In this document: piece after piece, positions 32,333-41,729 of the stretch
Position numbering within the stretch: the first letter of the stretch is position 1
How the letters are laid out: every line of letters begins with the position of its first letter
Source: Pyrenochaeta sp. MPI-SDFR-AT-0127
Lineage: Eukaryota; Ascomycota; Dothideomycetes; Pleosporales; Cucurbitariaceae
Length of the DNA stretch: 64,000 bases
Assembly (NCBI GenBank): GCA_020747015.1
Contig: JAGTJM010000030.1
Coordinates: 248,001-312,000, forward strand
Direction: 5' to 3'
Notes under the pieces: generated by a model
Databases searched by the model: none
Told to the model about the DNA's origin: nothing
The model's input: only the letters and a program-made list of their open reading frames with translations
Translations under genes and position numbers: made by a program

Positions 32333-33587
32333 ATGGTTGCGCCGACAAACAGCGCCAACTCACCTGGCACAAACATTGCGCAAATGGCGCCCATCGCCGC
32401 CGCCAAAAGGCACGCGTCCAAGTCCAACGCTCAGTTCTTTCCCATTCCATTTGCAGACAACCTAAACCCTTCTGAGGAAGATTTACCACCATTTCCAGAC
32501 TCGGAGGTATCCTCAACAATGCTCGACGGCAAGCCAGGCGCAAGACTGCATTACACATACTATCCAGCATCCAAGTCCCGGAACAATCACCCAAACCCCT
32601 TCTCACAAACTCTAATTGTCTTTTTGAATGGCTTGATGCTGCCAAGAAGTTCCTGGGATGCGACAATTAGGAGCTTCCTGGAGAAAAGAATCGTGGGACG
32701 CTTGCCATATCCTGCCATACTCAGCTACGATAGATATGGGCAAGGCGACTCAGATCACGACCCTTCAGATCCAGACCCTCCACCGTCTCACGGCCATGAC
32801 GCAGTGTCCGCCGTTAAGGTACTGAAGCAACTCACCCTTCAAATCTGGAGGGACCACCTCGACATCAACAAGCCCACGCACTACCCCTGCCTCATCTTCG
32901 TATGTAATAGCATAGGCTGCGCCCTCGCACGGTTATTCACACAATACTACCCAGGCACTGTCTGTGGCTTACTGTTCCTGGACAGCATCATGGCAAACTC
33001 AGACTACCAGTCCATGTGGCCTGATCCGGATGCTCCGGACTTCAACCCACAAACCCTGCCTGACGGTGTAAGTGAAGATGACGTAAGAGACACGCGGGAA
33101 AAGTACAAAAGAATGTTCCATCCCGACGTGCCCAACAATGAAGGTTTATCAAGGCGTAACCTCGCCCAGTTGCTGCCGTTTTCTGATGGCCCCAAGTTGG
33201 AGGGCTATCTGGGACGAGGCCCATACCTCACAGTCGTGGGCCACGACTGGGAGACTTTTGCTGAGCAATCTTGTACGTTGATATTTCCTCTTTGGTCCCA
33301 ATGCTTACCCCACACTGACCGTTCGGAAAGTTAACTACCCCATGCCAGATCAAGGATCCTTGCGCACACCAAAAGTCCTCACAATGACGTATGCAAATCC
33401 AGCCTGGCGGCGGTATAATGAAGGTCTTGTTCAAATCACCGATGAAGGGAGAGCTATAGGTCCTATTACCGCAGTCAGGTGTGGCCATTTCATCCAGCAA
33501 GACGACCCAAGGTTCGTGAGCGATGAGATGGTCAGTCTACTCGACAGAGTTGTAAATCGCGTAGACCAGGTCAGTGAGCGGGACTAA
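32333..33587 (+). CDS. alpha/beta-hydrolase fold protein
   Basis: A 398-residue protein from two exons, 32333-33272 and 33331-33587, with a 58-nt intron. Acceptor AAAG is slightly unusual; a CAG 21 nt further on would also keep frame and shorten the protein by 7 residues. The fold is shown by the oxyanion-loop region LIVFLNGLMLPRSSWD, strand SYDRYGQGDSD, the nucleophile elbow FVCNSIGCALARLF (Ser nucleophile in C-N-S-I-G) and a late His in VRCGHFIQQDDP. The candidate triad is therefore complete apart from the acid, which I cannot place. The N-terminal ~60 residues are disordered, and a later ATG (32387) in a good context is an alternative start. Likely an esterase or lipase-like enzyme of unknown substrate. 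Confidence 0.8.
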
Positions 33588-34399
33588 TGCGAAAGTGGAT
33601 GGAGAAAGTGTATATGCAATTTCCGTGTCCTATGTTGTGTGACATACTGAACTGGGGGAGGAAAGAAACGTCTTGATTAGTAGACGTATCACAAACCTGT
33701 TGAACCAGAGTCCCCCAACAGAATTACAACGCTTTGTTGTTCACATCTTGTCAAAAGCCGCCCCAATCGATACAAACACTGAAAAGGTAATACATTGTCA
33801 AGACTGGATTCCTGCACAATCCCCAATTGCCAATAAAGTCAAAACAGCCGCCCCATATATACACAAGCTCTGCCCCTCCCCTCCCCTCCCCTGGATATCT
33901 ACGTTGAATCATTCCTCCCCCTCCCCCCCTCTCTCTGTCTGTCTCTATCCTTGACCCTTGCCGCGGCCATGTTTAGACGACGTTGGGGTTTCCCCGGGCT
34001 TGCACATGTTTCAAAAGAGGGCAAATTTGCCAAACAGTGGGAGAGAAACAAAAAAGGCCATGTGTTGCGGGTGTGACACCCGGCCAATCGTGCGCCGACG
34101 CCGTACACCCAAAAAGAGTGAAGGATCTGCGGATGCGCGATATTGCCAAAAAGCATATCCTTTGCATGTCTGCCTAGAAGCAGGAAGGGAGGCCCAATTT
34201 GTTTTGTTTGTGGAGTCGGACGCAGGCAATTTTTTTTAATTTATGGCTCGTCTTTCTTTCTGGCCAGTTTTTAAAGACCCTTGGTGTCCCAAAGTGCATC
34301 TAGTCGTGGTTGGGATTTCTTCTTCTGCTCATTCTTTCTCATATTCTCGTATTCTTGGCTTGCTGTCGTCGTGTGCGATCAGGACCAAATGGATGGGTT
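33588..34399. other. intergenic region with polypyrimidine tract
   Basis: An 812-bp region between convergent genes. It holds a C/T-rich run at about 33868-33950 (repeated CCCCT, then CTCTCTGTCTGTCTCT) and a T-run at about 34230-34237. No gene is seen; it is probably 3' untranslated sequence plus spacer. Confidence 0.5.
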
Positions 34400-35962
34400 T
34401 CAGAAACCTTCCATGCTCCCAACAATGTCCATGTCGTCGTCGTTCATATCCCTGACCCGGCCGACATCAATATCTACACCGATCTCGTCATCATCCTCTG
34501 TCTGCATCTTCTCCTTGTCATCATGGTCTGCTGCCATCATCCTGGTTTTCTCATTTCCTTGAAGCCCCGCTTTGTCGACCGCCTGCATTCTTACGCTCAA
34601 CGGTCGGCCCTGCATATAGCTCTCGAGGTAGCTTGCGCCCAAACTGCTCGGATAGCCATAGCTCCCCGCCTGATCTACATTGTCGACACCTGAGCCGTGC
34701 AGGCCGCCCACATATGTATCCCAGTGCTGTTCCTCGGCGAGTTCGTCGTCTTCGAATGAAGTGGGAGGGCCAGGGTATATGGGGTCGGGCCCGGCGGTTG
34801 CAGGGATGGACGTGGAATGTGTAGGAGACGGATCGAGGAACGTACGCGTGGTGGTCTGTGGCGGGCCGAAAGGTATACTGGGTGACGGGAGGGGTGGAGA
34901 GTGCGAGACGTCGAGGGTGTAGGATGCAGGTGTCTCGGTTAGCGGTTTTGTAGGTGAGAGTGGGTGGTTTGATAATGGGATCGGAAGGCTATGATGCACA
35001 GCGTCGTGGTGTTCCACATGCGCGAGTGCCTCGTGTCTGGTGAGCTGTGGATCTATCAGGTCGTCGAGCGAGGTGGTGGAGTTGGAGGCCGAGGTCGCTT
35101 CGCTGCTGGGTGACATGAGCGGCGGCTCGATCACCGTGTCTGCAGGGAGGACAGTCTGGCCGTCGATGACCAAACTGACGCGTTTCCGTCGCGCTCTCGG
35201 TGTGTTGTTGTGTCGCAGCGACGACTTTTTGATCGCAGAACGCTTCAGTTTCTTCGTGGCTTCAGGTTGGTGGTTTTCCATTGTCGGCTCCCCAGACATA
35301 GCGTCGTCGGAGTCCTTGATTTGTCTCCTCGACTTGCGGCTCTCCTTGCTTTTCTCAGTCTCTCTCTCAGGCAGTGGCTGCTCTGCGCTGGCGGCGGTGC
35401 TTGCGCCCTCGACCTTGTCGACTTTTGGCAGCTTCTTTTCTTTCTTCTTCTTCGAGGGCGAAGTGTCTCGTGCGTCGAGCAACGGGAGAAACACAGGCGT
35501 CACTAATCCATAGAGTTCCTGCTCGCGCTTGTGCACCCGTGTGTGCTTCTTCTGTTTAGCCTTTTCTTCCGGCTCTCGCTCCCTCGCGTCGGGCGACGGT
35601 CGCGCAGGCTGCTCAGCGATTGAGGGCGCAGCAGCACTGCTTTCAGCATCACTGGGAAAGGATTTTCGCGCAGACCCTGAGTTCCGTTCGCGTTCCATTA
35701 AACGGTGCTCCTCTAGAAGCTAGGCCCAAATCAGCTCTCCGATACTCGCAAAGACTGAAATATTGCAAGTGACTGGCAACAGGCGGGCGGAATGTACCTC
35801 TTGCTCATAGCTGCGTAGGTCGAGCTGCTTGCGCTGTATATAGGCTTGGATGTCCTTCTCGAGCTGCTGCCTTCTCAGCTCGACGCTGCGAGCCAAGGCA
35901 TCCAATTGCTCCCTGGAGAAGCCTGGGACCTCGGCCAGGCTCGGATCTGGACGAAGAAGCAT
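34400..35962 (-). CDS. hypothetical nuclear-type disordered protein
   Basis: A 494-residue protein from two exons, 35962-35798 and 35719-34400, with a 78-nt intron (phase 0). Exon 1 is a charged helix (LARSVELRRQQLEKDIQAYI) running across the junction into RSYEQELLEEHRLMERERN, so the first ~70 residues are probably coiled coil. The rest is disordered, with basic clusters (SKKKKEKKLPK, TPRARRKRVSL) that look like nuclear localisation signals. The C-terminus is acidic (EDDDEIGVDIDVG, MNDDDMDIVG). I recognise no domain. The layout suggests a nuclear or chromatin-associated factor, which is inference only. Confidence 0.7.
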
Positions 35963-37227
35963 GGACTCGTTGGTATTCTGAGTGCTCTGGTCGGCCGGAT
36001 GATCCCGTCACGGGACACGGCGCGGGCGAATTCACGGCCTCAGACTGTTATGTTGGTATGCGGAAGACACTCTGCGGCACCTGAGCGCGGTCAGTGGCAC
36101 TCATGACTGTTATATGACTGCTCCCTTGGGCCGCTGTTGTTCGGATGCTCTGTTGCGCGTACCTTGCTCTGGGAGTAACACATTCGGAAGGGCAGCAGGC
36201 GATTGGCCGGGTTGCAGGTCACAGGGCTCGAGGGTAGTGGCTTGTTCGGCGCAGTACCTGGGTAATTGCTATCTCACTTAGGCAGCTGAATTTGGGGGCA
36301 TCTCACGCGGACAGACGGGCGGGCGCAGTTTGAGGACAACCGCGTGCTTAAGAGGCGTTGAAGGGCGACGGGCAAAATCTCTGCTGCTCACACGTCTGGA
36401 GGGGCGCGCTCAAGATGCGGTCAGAAACGGTCTCTTGCTCCCATGCCTGCCAGATGCGCCTTGCCTCTTGCAGGCTCGCTTGAGGTGGGGGCTCGCAACA
36501 CCTGCATATGATCAACGGTTCCAGAAGCCCGCGACCTCGACATGGGACATGGCCTTGAACCACCACCCACACCACCCACGGCTCCACGGCTCGACTGCTC
36601 GACTGCCACTCCGCGCGTACAGTCCCCGGCTTGGGTCCCCCCTTATCCATACATGGTCCTGCCTCTTGCGTTTCCATGACCCGAGGCGACCAACCTTCAC
36701 TGACTGGGCGAGGGGGTTCCCTGTTACGGCTATTCGGATACGCGATATGCACCACCATATGTGTAGCAGCATGCACGGTCATTTGCCTCTGAATTCCGGC
36801 CCAGAGTCCAGCGATCGCCCATATCCGAACGTTATTGCCATAGCGGTAAGCCAATGTGCCTGCCGTTGTCTCCCCCAACGGCGATCTGGTGGTGCTGATC
36901 TCCACAAACAAACTCGACTCCTCCTGATACGTAGCCACGTCACGTTACACAATCTCTGCTGCGTTTTCATTGCTACCCACCTGCAGTTATCTTGCTTGGC
37001 CCTTTTTCTTCCTGTCTTTCATCTGCATGTCTTCTTTCTCTGCGTTCTTTGAAGCCATGTTTGCCTGCCAGCAACTGCTAGTCTCAGCCACCCTCGACTT
37101 GAGCTATTTCTACTCGTTCAATATCTCGCCATCAGTCTCCTGACGACCAATCCACGTTGGCTAAAGGGAATCTTGCAACGAGCTCAGAACGCAGCATCGA
37201 GCTTGAATTGACGGACGTCTTATCTGA
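35963..37227. other. intergenic stretch with long but unconvincing opposed ORFs
   Basis: About 1.3 kb. Overlapping ORFs of 240 codons (36330-37052 plus) and 196 codons (36348-36938 minus) face each other. Neither has a motif or a plausible protein composition, and long opposed frames are common in GC-rich DNA. Not annotated as genes. Confidence 0.4.
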
Positions 37228-37515
37228 TGTTCTGGCCGTTCAGCCTCACCAAATTCTCGCTTCACTGACCATGCATCGGAGCTACTTCCACGCCCAGATC
37301 TCATAACTAGCCTTACATATGGCTGCACTTGGGGCTGTTGCTTATCCACTTCTGGCCTGAGCAGTATTCACACCTTCCGTATTTCCCTTTTTGGCGGCGT
37401 ATTCTCGCCAAATTGCCTTGTGGCTAGCTGTCGGTTGACGAGATCTGACCTTAGCGACACTGCATCGCGAGGCTAACACGTAACTCTATGGCCTCGATGC
37501 AATGGGCCAACATAG
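37228..37515 (+). repeat. promoter-like repeat, copy A (no gene of its own)
   Basis: It starts TGTTCTGG and contains GGCTGCACTTGGGGCTGTTG at 37321. It aligns along most of its length with copy C (39457-39764), including the late AGATCTG and CCTCGATG words. It is followed by copy B rather than by a coding sequence. Confidence 0.65.
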
Positions 37516-37553
37516 TGTCGAGGTTGCGCGAATAACATCCATTCCCTGTCTGG

Positions 37554-37800
37554 TGTTCTGGGTGGCCAACCTCACAAAATCGCCGCTTTTGACAGCTAGG
37601 GTCAGACGCAGAAGGGCTTTTTTGAATTTTAGTCAGGTTGCGAGGCTGCACTTGTGGCTTTTGCTCATCTACTTTTGGCATAATTCTTCCTCACATTCTC
37701 GCTTTATTGTATGGCTGGTGCCTTGTACTCGCGAATTTTCCTTCGGACTAGCTACTGATATACTAGATTTGTATTCATCTTCGGTACATCGTGAGACTAG
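37554..37800 (+). repeat. promoter-like repeat, copy B (upstream of CBM18 gene 1)
   Basis: It starts TGTTCTGG and carries GGCTGCACTTGTGGCT at 37644 and CGCGAATTTTC near 37730. It ends about 135 bp before the ATG at 37935, the same distance as copy C from its gene. Confidence 0.65.
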
Positions 37801-37934
37801 TATCAGGGCAACAGTGGCATATAGTCTGGGACTGTCCTGGTCCCCCGCTCGAGCCCCGAGCTCGTCTTTGTTCAACTTGTCAAGAGACTACACATCTATT
37901 GTCCAAGAGTTTTGAGTCGTTGAATCTGGTCACT

Positions 37935-39125
37935 ATGCGCTCACTGATCCTCTTGGCCCTCTCTCTGGCAGCTTTCACTGTCACCACTGCCCAGCGTGTT
38001 AGCACTTCTGGTCGCTGCGGCCCCGCATTCGGCCTTACATGTCAGGGTAGCCGATTTGGAAACTGTTGCAGCCAGTACTCCTATTGGTAAGTGCAGATCC
38101 AATTGGGCCTGGCTAGGAATTCGATCAGCAACTAACTGTGACAGTGGAAGTACAACCGCGCATTGTGCAACTGGATGCCGACCTGGATACGGCACCTGCA
38201 GAGGTACTTGGGCTCAGTGACATAGTCGAAAGCTTCTCACACGTTGTTAGGCTCCCAGCAGTCGTCCCTTCGTTCAAGCTCAGCTGCGTCAGTTGCAACT
38301 AGGACTTCAGCTTCAACTGTGCCCTCTCCAACCCAAAGGGTATCAAGGAATGGCCGTTGCGGTAGAGATGGAAATAGCCAGACCTGTCTAGGGTCGTCCT
38401 TTGGAAATTGTACGTTGGTCCCGTAATGCAAGTTACATTCTCCACATTTCGGATATCTAATCATGATTAAAGGTTGTTCACAGCGTTCGTACTGTGGCTC
38501 CACCGCTGCTTATTGCGGTACTAGTTGTCAGCGAGGGTTTGGTAACTGCAATGGCGCGTCTCCTCCTGTGGCCTCATCCTCCACGCGCTCGTCCACTCGA
38601 TCTTCAACAACGCCATCGCCATCTGCAACATCTTCGGCCTGCACACCACAGTCGACAAACATTCTTCGTAACCCACAATTTGCATCTGGTAGCCTTTCTC
38701 CGTGGAGCTTGTGGCCCGAAGACTCCCCGCAGAACACCATTGCGGTGTCTCCCGGCGCAGGTCACAATGACAACACTGTCTATACCTACAATGGTGTGGG
38801 AGGCCCTGGCTCACGCGAAGTTATACAAGTGGTACAGCAAGAGATACCCATTCCAGACGGCACAGAAGTTACATGCTCCGGTTGGGCCAAGGCAACGACC
38901 GCCGGGCAGGTAAATGTTATTCTCATCATTAGCGGGAGGCAATGCGGACTTTTTAATAATGTCAAGCAGGACTGGCAGCCTATTCCGCTGTATAGCACGA
39001 TCAATGTGTCGGGCGAGTCGCACTTATTGCAGGTTTTTATTGAGGTCCTCAATGGAGACGGGCCCAGCTCTATGTCCGTAGATGACTTTGGCGTGACCTA
39101 TTTCACTACTACCTGTCCCACTTAG
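37935..39125 (+). CDS. secreted chitin-binding protein, two CBM18 domains (copy 1)
   Basis: A 340-residue secreted protein. Four exons: 37935-38086, 38145-38203, 38251-38409 and 38473-39125; introns are 47-63 nt. A signal peptide (MRSLILLALSLAAFTVTTAQ) is followed by a hevein-type CBM18 domain at about 27-70 with all eight cysteines: RCGP, LTC, NCCSQYSYC (Cys restored by the first splice), HC, GC and GTC. A short Ser/Thr linker and a second eight-Cys CBM18 follow (GRCGRDGNSQTCLG to GFGNC). A ~25-residue Ser/Thr/Arg linker leads into a C-terminal ~150-residue beta-rich domain beginning NILRNPQFASGSLSPWS, of the kind seen in carbohydrate-binding jelly rolls. No catalytic domain is present. Such proteins bind chitin, in the wall or as effectors masking it. 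It is paralogous to the next gene. Confidence 0.88.
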
Positions 39126-39456
39126 TGTAGCTTTTCGTCGAGTTCAGTCCTTGTTGAAATTCAATGACATTGTTGTTCACTCTTTGAATAGTAACCGCTA
39201 AGATAATGTAAAATCAATCTCGCGCCATCTATTACTTTTATGAACCAAAGAAAGCGAGAATGTTCTTAGCTAATAGTATCATTTGAGACCATCAAGCATT
39301 TGAATCCACGTATACACCGCCAGTATGAAGATTAGCTACTTCTACGCGTTCACAGAACCCGATCGCCATTATTGCTGGTTGGTGGAATAGAAAATTTTGC
39401 TGCCATGGTTGCAACGGCGCGAGGTCTGCGCCCAAGGGGCGTCTGCCCAGTTCTGG
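39126..39456. other. spacer between CBM18 gene 1 and promoter repeat C
   Basis: 330 bp of AT-rich 3' flank and spacer. No gene or repeat is seen. Confidence 0.4.
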
Positions 39457-39764
39457 TGTTCTGGCAATATTCAGCTTCCAATTTCCCCTTTTCCTTGAAC
39501 CCTCGCTAAAGACCTCTGTCTAGATTCGGCGCTTCCGATTAATCTTATAATCAGGCTGCGCGAGGCTGCGCAAGGCTGCACTTGTGGCTGTCAACCTATC
39601 CACTTTCGGCCTGGTTCTGCCTTACATATTCTCTTTCTGTATCTCGCGATCGCGAATTTTCGTCTGTGGCTGGCTGTCGATTCATTAGATCTGCACTTAC
39701 CCCTAATGGATCGTCAGACTAGCAAAGTAGTCAAACTACGCCCTCGATGTGACGGGGTCAATAG
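39457..39764 (+). repeat. promoter-like repeat, copy C (upstream of CBM18 gene 2)
   Basis: It starts TGTTCTGG, with GGCTGCACTTGTGGCTG at 39574 and CGCGATCGCGAATTTTCG nearby, and ends about 130 bp before the ATG at 39893. It is similar to copies A and B by direct reading; leader sequences after B and C are also alike (TTGACAGGCTACGCATCTG versus TTGTCAAGAGACTACACATC). Confidence 0.65.
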
Positions 39765-39892
39765 TGAATGTGAGTCTGAGGAAATCCCTGATTCGCATTC
39801 GCCATTTATACTTGTTCGCTCGTTTTGCTTCATATCTTGACAGGCTACGCATCTGCTCCTCGGGATATTCTCACTCGTTCAGACCGGTCAAC

Positions 39893-41435
39893 ATGCGTTC
39901 ACTAATCCTCCTAGTCGCCAGTTTGGCATCTGTTACAGTAGCACAGCGCGTCAGCACTTCTGCTCGATGCGGCCCTGAATTTGGCCTTACATGCAGGGGC
40001 AGCCAATTTGGAGACTGTTGCAGCCAGTATTCGTATTGGTAAGTTCATTTCTCGCAGTCGACCCTCGAGGAAACTTTTGTTGGATAAGCAAGTAGTAACT
40101 GATTGTCACAGTGGAAGCACGAACGCGTACTGCGGTACAGGATGCCAATCTGGTTATGGAACCTGCAGAGGTAATAGTTTACGGCTGTTGCGATGTCATT
40201 GCAAGCTGCTCACGCGTAATCAGGTTCCAATCCGCCCTCTTCCACTCGGGCATCTTCATTTGTAACCAGGACTTCATCTCTGCCCGCACCCTCTTCTACG
40301 CTTAAGGTGTCAACGAATGCTCGTTGCGGCAAGGATGGAAATGGTCGAACATGCCTCGGATCGACTTGGGGAGACTGTGCGTTGAATCCGTATATTGTAA
40401 ACTGTATGTGTTCTGACATCTTACTATCTAGGCTGCTCACAGTATTCCTACTGTGGCTCGAACATCGACTATTGCGGGACAGGTTGCCAATTAGGCTTCG
40501 GCAAATGCGATAGTTCACCTTTGTCCTCCACGCACTCATCTTCTCGATCATACAGCTCAACGACAACGCGCGGGTCTTCTTCTCTCACTAGATCGTCGAC
40601 CCGAACTTCCACGCGTTCTTCTACTCGCTCGTCATCCACGAGGGCTTCTTCAACTCGAACCAGCTCTTCGACTCGAGCGTCCAGTAGTTCATCTTCGAGC
40701 GCAACTCGATCTTCCAGCTCATCGGCTACATCCGCCTCATCGAGCAGTGTAGTAGTCTCATCATCGTCGCTCCTGTCTTCCTCCTCTGTGGCCTCGTCTT
40801 CTGCAGCGTCATCAACAGTGGCATCCTCCTCCAGCTCCATTGTATCATCTTCCGTATCCGTATCTTCGTCAGTAACCGTACAATCGTCGTCATCAGCATC
40901 GCCCTCGCCCTCTGCAACACCTCCATGTGTGCCGCTGCGCGTCAACGCAGTCAGAAACCCACAGTTCGCTACTGGAGACCTATCCCAGTGGTCTGAGCGA
41001 GTTCTTTCTGCCAACGGAGTGGTGTCTCAAAGCGGAGTGACAACGAGCACGGGAGGCGGCCACAACGACGACACATTCTATTCCTTCGGTGTCGCGCGTG
41101 TCCCTCCTTCGGATGCGGCCGTTGTTGTCTATCTGACACAAGAGAACGTATTAATTCCAGACGGCACAGAGGTTACATGCTCCGCGTGGGCCAGGGCAGT
41201 AGGCGGCGAATCTCCGCTAAGATCATGGGGTGTTTTTGTCGATAATGTGCGCTGTGCGCGTTATAGTACTGATGTCACAGAGCGCTGGCAAGAGCTTTCT
41301 AATCTTGGACCTATTACTGTGTCAGGCAACTCGCATACGGTGTTAATAGCTATTTCCACTGAAGTTGACGGTAATGAAGCGACTATCTCTGTGGACGATA
41401 TCAGCGTGTCCTATCTGGCTCCTTGCTCGAATTAA
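39893..41435 (+). CDS. secreted chitin-binding protein, two CBM18 domains (copy 2, long Ser-rich linker)
   Basis: A 453-residue paralogue of the preceding gene. The exon plan is the same: 39893-40038, 40112-40170, 40224-40376 and 40432-41435, with identical intron phases. Signal peptide MRSLILLVASLASVTVAQ, then CBM18 domain 1 (ARCGPEFGLTC to YGTC) and domain 2 (ARCGKDGNGRTC to FGKC), each with eight cysteines. The linker to the C-terminal beta-rich domain is about 140 residues of Ser with Thr/Arg/Ala, against ~25 in copy 1. It is encoded by repeated TCG/TCT/TCA/AGC codons (about 40510-40915) and is probably heavily O-mannosylated. The C-terminal domain (AVRNPQFATGDLSQWS onward) keeps the paralogue's pattern. 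No catalytic domain. Likely cell-wall or extracellular chitin binding. Confidence 0.88.
40510..40915 (+). repeat. degenerate serine-codon repeat tract
   Basis: About 400 bp inside CBM18 gene 2 that encodes almost only Ser, Thr, Arg and Ala in repeating words such as TCGACTCG and TCATCTTCG. The antisense frame is open and Asp/Glu-rich as a mirror effect. Such tracts expand and contract by slippage. Confidence 0.7.
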
Positions 41436-41729
41436 TGTAGCCCATCGCCGGTTTAAATATGGGTAAGCACCAGTGTGCTTCTGAGAATCGTCTACATATA
41501 TAATAGATGACTTAGTTTATAATAAATAGTGTGTTTAATACTGCCAGCTTGTCGTCAAACGTTCTAAAACCAAAGTCAAATATCCAGTCTTGAAACTTCA
41601 CACCTTCATTTCAACTAGGAGTCACTCGAATATGGGGATACTAGGGCTCAGTCAAGTATGGTGAATCCAATTACAATGTTGATTGAGAAAAATATGCACA
41701 GGCTACACGCTCAAGGCTGTGAAACCTTC

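Noticed and set aside
33342..33587. Separate small gene downstream of the hydrolase
   Set aside because: It is the second exon of the alpha/beta hydrolase: the frame and the late catalytic His (RCGHFIQQDDP) fit after removing the 58-nt intron.
36330..37052. 240-codon plus-strand ORF opposed by a 196-codon minus-strand ORF
   Set aside because: Both are rich in His, Arg, Cys and Pro without domain signals and overlap on opposite strands in GC-rich DNA. No splice partners or signal sequences make sense of either.
40469..41014. Asp/Glu-rich 181-codon minus-strand ORF
   Set aside because: It is the mirror of the serine-codon tract in CBM18 gene 2; serine codons read backwards give acidic residues.
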